Source of the DNA: Paenibacillus sp. FSL H7-0331
GTDB taxonomy: Bacteria > Bacillota > Bacilli > Paenibacillales > NBRC-103111
Assembly (NCBI RefSeq): GCF_001956045.1
Contig: NZ_MRTH01000003.1
Location: 398,183-462,182 of the forward strand
DNA length: 64,000 nt
Direction of reading: 5' to 3'
The notes under the pieces are model-generated. The model searched no databases, was not told the origin of the DNA, and worked only from the letters and a program-made list of their open reading frames with translations. How positions within the stretch are numbered: the first letter of the stretch is position 1; each line of letters opens with the position of its first letter. Shown piece by piece: positions 57,872 through 64,000 of this stretch. A program made the position numbers and the translations under genes.

Positions 57872-58705
57872 CTAAGCCAGTCCGATGTGCTTTCTGAAAG
57901 CTTGCTGCAGTTGACGCGTGATCGGTCCAGGAAAGCCTTGAGCAATAGGGACATTATCAATGGATATCACAGGGGTGATTTCAACGGTGGTTCCGGTTAT
58001 GAAAGCTTCCTCTGCGAGCTTTAATTCATCTAATAGGAATGGAGTTTCGTGTACCTCCAGTTGAAGCTGTCGGGCCAGCTTAAGGACGACATCGCGTGTA
58101 ATCCCATGCAGGATCAGGTTGTTCGCCGGATGGGTCCACAGCTCTCCATTCTTAATGAGCATGAAGTTGGAGGCGCTGCATTCCGTAATGGTTCCATTCC
58201 GATGCCAAATAACATCGTCGGCTCCACGGTCCAGTGCATCCTGCTTGGCCATTACATTGGGTAGTAAATTCAACGTCTTCAGATCACAGCGAAGCCAGCG
58301 AATATCGTCAGCAGTTACGGCGGTTATCCCTTGATCCATCTTATGTATAGGGCGCTGCATCTCAGTGGTGAACGCCATCAGGACAGGCTCGGGTTGACTC
58401 GGAAAAGGATGTGAGCGCAGGGCACTGCCTCGTGTTACTTGTATATAGACAGTACCTTCCTGCAGATGGTTAAGTTGAATGAGCTCGATCAGCCTTTCAT
58501 GAAGCTCCTTGATGCTGTATGGCAGGCAAATACGGACATCTGCTGCGCTTTTTTCCAGTCTGCGGTAATGCCCCTCGGCTTCAAACAACTCTCCGTTATA
58601 TACGCGGAATACCTCATAGATTCCATCTCCAAAGTAGTATCCGCGATCATCAGGCGATATGGCTACTTCTTCTTTTGGTACAAATTGATGTTGATATAAA
58701 TACAA
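57872..58705 (-). CDS. dat: D-amino-acid aminotransferase
   Basis: PLP enzyme of fold type IV that makes D-glutamate/D-alanine for the wall. ISPDDRGYYFGDGIYEV, LRCDLKTLNLLPNVMAKQDA (catalytic Lys in the latter) and ECSASNFMLIKNGELWTHPANNLILHGITRDVV follow the Dat pattern rather than IlvE. Start TTG 58705, 7 bases after GGAGG, gives 277 residues. Function assignment is by sequence; a branched-chain aminotransferase is less likely. Confidence 0.88.
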   Translation of the reverse strand: MYLYQHQFVPKEEVAISPDDRGYYFGDGIYEVFRVYNGELFEAEGHYRRLEKSAADVRICLPYSIKELHERLIELIQLNHLQEGTVYIQVTRGSALRSHPFPSQPEPVLMAFTTEMQRPIHKMDQGITAVTADDIRWLRCDLKTLNLLPNVMAKQDALDRGADDVIWHRNGTITECSASNFMLIKNGELWTHPANNLILHGITRDVVLKLARQLQLEVHETPFLLDELKLAEEAFITGTTVEITPVISIDNVPIAQGFPGPITRQLQQAFRKHIGLA

Positions 58706-58928
58706 TTGAATGCCTCCTAGCAAATGGGAACATGTGTTTGATTATCTGGGCGTAATATGTTAAATTAGAAATAACCCTTACCGCAACGGAATAACCGAAA
58801 TTATCCTTATGAATAGGGTATCAAGGAGATAGGCAGAAGTCAACGAATGAAAAACCTCGATAGAAAGAGAAAAATTAAGCAAAAGCCGCCGCATCTTGTC
58901 CTAACTGCTGTATTTCGTCATCACCCTA

Positions 58929-58983
58929 TTAGAAAAACTACATATAGTGAACTATAATGATTCATACATACTACATATTGTGT
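58929..58983 (+). promoter_or_regulatory. nrdJ promoter flanked by two NrdR boxes
   Basis: NrdR consensus ACACWATATATWGTGT: 58935-58950 (13 of 16) and 58968-58983 (14 of 16), starts 33 bases apart. TATAAT at 58953-58958 (weak -35 TTAGAA) lies between them. No B12 riboswitch was seen in 58724-58930. Confidence 0.65.
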
Positions 58984-59018
58984 TTTAATTGCATCTAATT
59001 CCTCGGGAGGTTATTACT

Positions 59019-61679
59019 TTGAATAAAATCGAAAGCTCCAGACTCCATGGTTTAAGTGAAAAAATCTTTCTTGACCGCTATGCCTTGAAAAATGCGGATA
59101 CGAGTATGACTCAAGTCGGTGATACCGTGCTGGTTCTGACCAAGGACGATCCCAAATTTCCAGCAAAGGAAGTTGGTGAGATCGTTAGCAGGAATGGTAG
59201 CCAGGTAAAAGTGAAGCTCCGTAATGGAGAACTGGTCGATTCGACTGTAGAAAAGCTTACCTTAACTATTGAGAAAACGCCGGAGCAAATGTGGGACCGT
59301 CTCGCATCGGCAATGGCTTCTGTAGAAGCAACTCCCGAAAAAAAGACTGAGTGGACAGAGAAATTCAGAGCTTTATTGGACGATTGGAAGCTAGTTCCCG
59401 GTGGACGTATTGCTGCCGGTGCTGATGCCAGTGATGAGCTTACCTTGTTTAATTGCTATGTCATACCTTCTCCCCATGACAGCCGGGGCGGTATTATGGC
59501 TACGTTATCGGAGATGACTGAAATCATGGCACGAGGCGGGGGGGTCGGAATTAATTTGTCGTCATTGCGTCCACGACGTGCGATCGTCAAAGGTGTCAAC
59601 GGATCATCGAGCGGAGCCGTCTCTTGGGGAGGATTATTTAGTTATGCTACGGGTCTCATCGAGCAGGGAGGCAGTCGTAGAGGGGCTTTAATGCTGATGA
59701 TGAATGATTGGCATCCGGATGTAGTCGATTTTATTACGGTGAAACAGACGATGGGGCAGATTACGAACGCCAATCTATCCGTATGCGTCAGCAACGGTTT
59801 TATGAAGGCCGTTAAGGAGGATCTGGATTGGCAGTTGGTTTACCCAGACACGAATGACCCTGATTACGATACCGTCTGGAATGGCGATCTGGATAAATGG
59901 AAAAAGCTCGGTAAGCAGGTTCATGTGCAGCGTACGGTCAAAGCGCGTGAAATATGGCACACTATCATGGAATCCGCCTGGAAGTCGGCAGAGCCAGGTG
60001 TTGTTTTCATGGAATATTACAACCAGATGTCGAACAGCTGGTATTTTAATCCGATCATTTGTACAAATCCATGCGGTGAGCAAGGGCTGCCAGCCTGGGG
60101 TGTATGCAATCTGTCAGCAATCAATCTTTCCAAGTTTTATGATGAGCAGAAGCAGGATGTCGATTGGGCTGACCTGGGTAGAGTCGTGCGTCATTCCACA
60201 CGATTCCTCGACAATGTCATCGATAAGACCCCTTATCACTTTGAAGAAAATCGAATTAATCAGCAGGGAGAACGTCGTGTAGGTTTGGGTACGATGGGTT
60301 TAGCTGAATTGATGATCAAGCTGCAAATTCGTTATGGAAGTCCGGAATCATTGCTGTTTCTGGATCAGCTGTACGGTTTTATGGCCAAGGAAGCCTATTT
60401 GGCTTCAGCCGACATTGCTGCGGAAAAGGGTAGCTTCGAGCGCTTCGAGGCCGAGCCCTTTCTGCAAAGCGGGTTCATGAAGACGATGACGAGCGTTTAC
60501 CCCGAGGTGGGAGCGGCGATTCAACAAAAAGGGATGCGCAATGTGACCGTGATTACGCAGGCCCCAACAGGAAGTACAGGTACAATGGTTGGCACTTCGA
60601 CCGGAATCGAGCCCTATTTTGCATTCGAATACTACAGGCAAAGCCGGCTTGGCTTTGACAAGCAATTGGTACCGATAGCACAGGATTGGAAAGATGCGCA
60701 TGCCGAAGAGGATCTTCCGGATTATTTTGTAACCTCCATGGATTTGTCAGCTGAAGATCATATAAGGGTACAGGCCGCGATTCAGAAGTGGGTGGACAGC
60801 TCGATTTCCAAAACAGCAAATTGTCCGGCGGACTTTACGCTAGAGGAAACGAAACGACTTTATGAGCTGGCCTTTGATTTGGGCTGCAAGGGTGTAACGA
60901 TATATCGTGATGGAAGTCGTGACGTACAGGTGCTTTCAACAGATAAGAAAGAAGAGAGCAAGGTAGCGCAGGGAGAGAAGGAAGCGGTTGTGCAGGGAGA
61001 ACAAGCAAATGCAGAACAAGCGCAGCCAGATAAAGTTCAACCAGAACCAACAAGACAGCAAGAGAAAGACAAAGCGGCGGCGGCTGGAGGTTCTATCGAG
61101 GTTGAGAAGTCCCAAGTGACATACGCACCAATCACGAGCAGTGGGGTTGTGGATAAGCAGTATAAAAGCCGTCCGCAGGTGCTGCGCGGCGCAACCTATA
61201 AGTTCAATACTCCATTCGGCATGGCTTACATTACGATTAACGAGATGAATGGCTCACCGAGCGAGGTATTCCTGAACGTTGGGAAGGCGGGGTCCGACGT
61301 ATTTGCGATGTCCGAGGCTCTTGGACGAGTCTGCTCGCTATTCCTGCGCTATGGTGATCACGGAAATAAAGTGCAGTTGTTAACGAAGCATCTGAAGGGT
61401 ATAGGTGGATCAGGTGCAATCGGCTTTGGCCCTAATCGAGTGGAATCTATTGCTGATGCAGTGGCTCAGGCATTGGAAATACACGGAAGTGCCCCGAACG
61501 AAGCCGATGCTTATGTAACGGCAACGCAGGAAGTCATTATGGAGACAACCGCACAGTATGCAGTCAATCGGAACTCAGCAATCTCGCTGGATTTATGTCC
61601 ATCATGCGGCTCAGCTTCACTGATTAATAGTGAAGGCTGCAAAAATTGCAGCAACTGCGGGTATGGGAGATGTAATTGA
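59019..61679 (+). CDS. nrdJ: Adenosylcobalamin-dependent (class II) ribonucleotide reductase
   Basis: Reduces ribonucleotides to deoxyribonucleotides using vitamin B12 radical chemistry, independent of oxygen. The barrel includes GGGVGINLSSLRPRR, NPCGEQGLPAWGVCNLSAINLSKFY with the redox and radical Cys, and APTGSTGTMVGTSTGIEP. An ~80-residue Glu/Gln/Lys-rich linker (~640-700) leads to the C-terminal TSCPD domain and a zinc ribbon CPSCGSASLINSEGCKNCSNCGYGRC that carries the re-reduction Cys pair. 886 residues, TTG 59019, GGGAGG 8 bases upstream. Controlled by NrdR boxes. Confidence 0.93.
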   Translation: MNKIESSRLHGLSEKIFLDRYALKNADTSMTQVGDTVLVLTKDDPKFPAKEVGEIVSRNGSQVKVKLRNGELVDSTVEKLTLTIEKTPEQMWDRLASAMASVEATPEKKTEWTEKFRALLDDWKLVPGGRIAAGADASDELTLFNCYVIPSPHDSRGGIMATLSEMTEIMARGGGVGINLSSLRPRRAIVKGVNGSSSGAVSWGGLFSYATGLIEQGGSRRGALMLMMNDWHPDVVDFITVKQTMGQITNANLSVCVSNGFMKAVKEDLDWQLVYPDTNDPDYDTVWNGDLDKWKKLGKQVHVQRTVKAREIWHTIMESAWKSAEPGVVFMEYYNQMSNSWYFNPIICTNPCGEQGLPAWGVCNLSAINLSKFYDEQKQDVDWADLGRVVRHSTRFLDNVIDKTPYHFEENRINQQGERRVGLGTMGLAELMIKLQIRYGSPESLLFLDQLYGFMAKEAYLASADIAAEKGSFERFEAEPFLQSGFMKTMTSVYPEVGAAIQQKGMRNVTVITQAPTGSTGTMVGTSTGIEPYFAFEYYRQSRLGFDKQLVPIAQDWKDAHAEEDLPDYFVTSMDLSAEDHIRVQAAIQKWVDSSISKTANCPADFTLEETKRLYELAFDLGCKGVTIYRDGSRDVQVLSTDKKEESKVAQGEKEAVVQGEQANAEQAQPDKVQPEPTRQQEKDKAAAAGGSIEVEKSQVTYAPITSSGVVDKQYKSRPQVLRGATYKFNTPFGMAYITINEMNGSPSEVFLNVGKAGSDVFAMSEALGRVCSLFLRYGDHGNKVQLLTKHLKGIGGSGAIGFGPNRVESIADAVAQALEIHGSAPNEADAYVTATQEVIMETTAQYAVNRNSAISLDLCPSCGSASLINSEGCKNCSNCGYGRCN

Positions 61680-61792
61680 GTATATAGGTTTGTATTAGGA
61701 TAAAAGGTGTGGTAGTGTAAGCTGTAATTAATTATGTCGGTAGTTGGAAGATCATATGTCGTGTGCTTTGAACATGATATGTCGCTTTAGAT

Positions 61793-61826
61793 AAGCCTGA
61801 ACCTACGAGGTTCAGGCTTTTTGCTT
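61793..61826 (+). terminator. Terminator of nrdJ
   Basis: AAGCCTGAACC pairs with GGTTCAGGCTT around 6 bases, then TTTGC. Confidence 0.85.
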
Positions 61827-61936
61827 ATTGTATTTGTTTTTTGATTAGTTTAAACCTTTTCATTTAGTGGAATAATTGGAATATGTATGTAAATCAATTT
61901 TTGACGATAATTTGACGCTTTTAAGGAGGAAGTTAT

Positions 61937-62278
61937 TTGGATTGGAAAAGTAAGAGGTCTTGGGTTCAAGAAGATGCAATGTACTCGCCCAAACGGAAAG
62001 TAAATAACAAAGGAAGTAGGGAGCATAAACACATTATTGGTTCAATTCCCAGTCGTAAAATGAATCGTAGTATTAGCTATGAATCTTTATGGGGAGAGTG
62101 TTTGTTTTATTACTTTCTTGAGATTGATCCGCTCACAGTTAGGTACTACGAGCAGCCTGTTGTAGTAACTTTTAGGGAGTTGAATGCTCAATTTGTACTA
62201 GTTGAAAAAGAACATGTTCCTGATACGTTGGCATTCCGTCAACATTATCCAGATCGTATCGGCCAACATCTACGCTGA
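61937..62278 (+). pseudogene. Truncated TnsA-like transposon endonuclease
   Basis: N-terminal part of the TnsA endonuclease of Tn7-like elements. IGSIPSRKMNRSISYESLWGECLFYYFLEIDPLTVRYYEQPVVVTF matches the start of the fold, and VPDTLAF corresponds to the second acidic catalytic position. The frame then ends at residue 113, before the Q-x-K catalytic pair and the whole C-terminal TnsC-binding domain. TTG start with AAGGAGG. No TnsB, TnsC or TnsD gene follows in the window. A truncated remnant is most likely; a short stand-alone variant is possible. Confidence 0.6.
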
Positions 62279-62279
62279 A

Positions 62280-62310
62280 TTTTTTTCTCCCCTCGGGGAG
62301 AAGTCTTTTA
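62280..62310 (+). terminator. Hairpin after the TnsA-like fragment
   Basis: CTCCCC pairs with GGGGAG around TC, with T-runs on its left and CTTTT on its right; a modest terminator. Confidence 0.4.
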
Positions 62311-62384
62311 AAATGAGTTTACACAAAAGATTTGACAGACCCCTATTATTTGTAAGTTTTCCTATGAAAGCCGCCTTTAAGACA

Positions 62385-62528
62385 TTATTGACTCAAAAAA
62401 ATTACTATTTGAAATATTTCTTTTGTTTGCTCTAACTTTTCTAAGTCTCGAATATGATGGAATTGCTTGAAAAATTTCTCTTCAATTGCTTGAAATACGA
62501 CCCAACGTTGACTGCTTGTTCATTCCAT
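62385..62528 (-). pseudogene. Possible broken micro-ORF with internal stop
   Basis: On the minus strand ATG (62528) has AAAGGGGG upstream but is followed by GAA and a TGA stop; the same frame then runs 44 codons (TSSQRWVVFQAIEEKFFKQ, then FHHIRDLEKLEQTKEIFQIV) to a stop at 62385. A Trp-to-stop change in a real small gene would explain it. Low confidence. The rest of 62311-62646 shows nothing else. Confidence 0.3.
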
Positions 62529-62646
62529 TTGACCAACCCCCTTTCTTTTAAAATGCATCTTTTAATATGAAAATATAATTGCTGTAATTTAATTTCCATG
62601 GTAATATCTACTGGGTAATTTGAATCATACTAGGAGGTCGTACCAT

Positions 62647-63345
62647 TTGATTTTCAAAAAGACAATTCTTACTATTGCACTACTCAGTCTATCTTTTGCA
62701 TCATTTTCAAGTGCCCATCCGGGAAAGACTGATTCTAAAGGTGGTCATACTTGCTGGACTAATTGTGCAAAATGGGGTTTAAAGGATGGTGAGTATCACT
62801 ATCATAAAGGTGGCTTTTTCATAGGCGAAATCCCAACGAATAAACCTACGCCTTCCACATCTGATGTTGAAGAAGTTATTCCAGCTGGACATGTTAAAGT
62901 TACTCTTCCGTCATTTAAGGTTTATATTAACTATAAAACTGGAGCTTCAGACGCTCAAAACTCTACTTTAAAATACCCACTTTTTTTGTATAATGATATC
63001 ATCTACGCACCGTTGAATTATGATATGTGTTCAACTCTTACGATTGAAAACAATTGGTCAAGTGAAGTGGGTTTATCATTAAAAAAAACTGACACAGAGA
63101 TTGGGGAGGGTGTGCGTTTCCAACGCATTGAGGGATCCTCTACTCAGCCTACAAACATGTATGCACACCTTCCAACATTCAATATTTTTATCAATGATGT
63201 ATGGGTGGATAATGGGAATGAAGAATATCCATTTTTAGTTTATAATGATGTAACATACTATCCAATGACTTGGCATTTTAATAGTAAATTTGGTCTAACC
63301 ACCGGATTAAAAGACAATAGGTTCGATATTTTTAAAGTAGATTAA
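62647..63345 (+). CDS. Secreted YHYH-domain protein with two stalk-type repeats
   Basis: Exported protein (232 aa). Signal peptide (ILTIALLSLSFASFSSA) followed by the YHYH motif region (AHPGKTDSKGGHTCWTNC and KWGLKDGEYHYH), then a linker and two similar ~45-residue segments: LPSFKVYIN … YPLFLYNDIIYAPLNYDM and LPTFNIFIN … YPFLVYNDVTYYPMTWHF, resembling copper-amine-oxidase stalk units. TTG 62647, 9 bases after AGGAGG. AT-rich compared with the rest of the window, in line with a transferred region. Function unknown. Confidence 0.8.
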   Translation: MIFKKTILTIALLSLSFASFSSAHPGKTDSKGGHTCWTNCAKWGLKDGEYHYHKGGFFIGEIPTNKPTPSTSDVEEVIPAGHVKVTLPSFKVYINYKTGASDAQNSTLKYPLFLYNDIIYAPLNYDMCSTLTIENNWSSEVGLSLKKTDTEIGEGVRFQRIEGSSTQPTNMYAHLPTFNIFINDVWVDNGNEEYPFLVYNDVTYYPMTWHFNSKFGLTTGLKDNRFDIFKVD

Positions 63346-63370
63346 GGGCTGCCATTGGCAGCTTTTTATT
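63344..63370 (+). terminator. Terminator of the YHYH gene
   Basis: GGCTGCC pairs with GGCAGC around TT, then TTTTTATTTT. Confidence 0.75.
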
Positions 63371-63514
63371 TTCCAAGTAAAATATGAGTTTTATTTAATC
63401 TTTCAAGATCATAACTTTTACTTGTTACAAGTTTGATAGGAATTTCAATACCCATTATTTAAGCAACTTTTGATCGATGAAAACCTCTATATATTCTTAG
63501 TCCAGTTTTTTCAT

Positions 63515-63844
63515 CTATACTCTGATCGTATCGCAGTTATTATGATAACAACCAGCAAATTTAATATTAGAAAACAAAAAATAAGCTTGCTTAATAACAT
63601 CATCACATATAAACAGTATCATTTCATAATACATTAGATGTAATTTCTGTAGATGATAAATATTTACGATTTTCTTTAATTCTTGATCATTTATATAAAG
63701 TAGGAGCCTTTCTCTAACTTCCCAAACGGTTTTAATATCGAGACAATATGTACAGCCAATATTCCTTAATAATGACTCATCACCAGATAGTAAAGAGCAT
63801 TCTTGATTGCACTCTTCTTTATTACACCTCCATGTGTCCTGAAT
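63515..63844 (-). pseudogene. Open frame without a start codon (109 codons), possible gene remnant
   Basis: On the minus strand the frame is open from just after a TAG at 63845-63847 to TAG at 63515-63517, but has no ATG, GTG or TTG in its first ~50 codons. The translation is Cys-rich (CNKEECNQECSLLSGDE, then RNIGCTYCLDIKTVWEV) with a helical, hydrophobic end. Not recognised. Its AT richness and missing start suggest a decayed gene. 63371-63514 and 63848-64000 show no gene; the latter has an AGTTAT/ATAACT repeat and TATACT before an ATG at 63988. Confidence 0.35.
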
Positions 63845-64000
63845 CTAACCATCACTTTGCTGTATAGCAAAATGATTTAAGGAAGCATCCGAATGAGAAG
63901 TTATCTGGCGTTATAACTAAACTAAACCAGCTAATAGTTGTCAAGATTTTTCTCTAAAAAACTTCTAATTTACGTGCTATACTAAAAATGAACATGCCAA

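Noticed and set aside
62202..62435. 77-codon frame downstream of the TnsA fragment, tested as a frameshifted continuation
   Set aside because: Its translation lacks the Q-x-K and C-terminal TnsA features and runs through a hairpin; not a continuation.

Overview
The window is a contiguous stretch of a Firmicutes chromosome, most likely Paenibacillus or a close relative (Paenibacillaceae). The evidence is gene content and order: a YesL-type membrane protein, DUF4247/DUF4178 pair, the yqhH-yqhG-lipM neighbourhood, an NrdJ-type ribonucleotide reductase, copper-amine-oxidase-like stalk domains, CimA citramalate synthase, YjcZ-, YhfH- and YqzE-like small proteins, and a 6S-like RNA. Base composition is moderate and fairly even, except for the last ~2.3 kb, which is visibly AT-rich. 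Ribosome binding sites are strong, and a TTG or GTG codon 6-11 bases downstream is often the best-placed start, so many start sites here were moved from the longest reading frame.

Layout. 1-6.1 kb: a 5'-cut MFS permease, tatA, a DUF4247 lipoprotein and DUF4178 protein, DEAD-box helicase CshA and a YesL-like protein. 6.15-6.35 kb: a free-standing RNA with its own sigma-A promoter and a 6S-RNA-like terminal helix. 6.5-11.7 kb: xylulokinase with a XylR-like operator, a DUF1499-like protein, thiol peroxidase, a GltC-like LysR regulator, a YugP-type metallopeptidase and a MerR regulator. 12-15.3 kb: ammonium transporter with a GlnR/TnrA box, followed by a DUF294 nucleotidyltransferase-like protein and a DnaQ-type exonuclease. 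15.3-22 kb: JAMM protein, MFS exporter, TlpA-like thioredoxin, cimA, dinB, mobB, ferredoxin. 22-28.7 kb: a CHASE2 adenylate cyclase, a secreted FecR/coiled-coil/cohesin-like protein and a secreted NHL/stalk-domain protein in a row, then an HD-GYP phosphodiesterase. 28.9-37.3 kb: L,D-transpeptidase, class-2 pyrD, RelQ-type (p)ppGpp synthetase, DUF309, thioredoxin, RsmF, RsuA, a YjcZ-like micro-protein and an unrecognised acidic protein. 37.4-48 kb: two divergent XRE regulators, a lipoprotein, GGDEF cyclase, glycosyltransferase, EamA and YkvI transporters, DedA, a two-repeat lipoprotein, xpt and several small unknown genes. 48-58.7 kb: tRNA-Leu(CAG), YhfH-like, YtoI, argS, YqzE, a secreted unknown, yqhG/yqhH, lipM and dat. 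59-61.7 kb: nrdJ behind two NrdR boxes. 61.9-64 kb: an AT-rich end with a truncated TnsA-like endonuclease, broken frames and a YHYH/stalk secreted protein, suggesting an old mobile-element insertion.

Working together. Most of the window is housekeeping and regulation rather than one pathway. Four nucleotide-signalling activities occur within about 18 kb: cAMP (CHASE2 cyclase), c-di-GMP breakdown (HD-GYP) and synthesis (GGDEF), and (p)ppGpp (RelQ). The most system-like unit is the cyclase-FecR-NHL cluster, where a membrane cyclase with an extracellular sensor sits directly upstream of two secreted multidomain proteins. The second is amt-DUF294-exonuclease under a nitrogen box, where a GlnD-like nucleotidyltransferase fold takes the place usually held by the PII gene.
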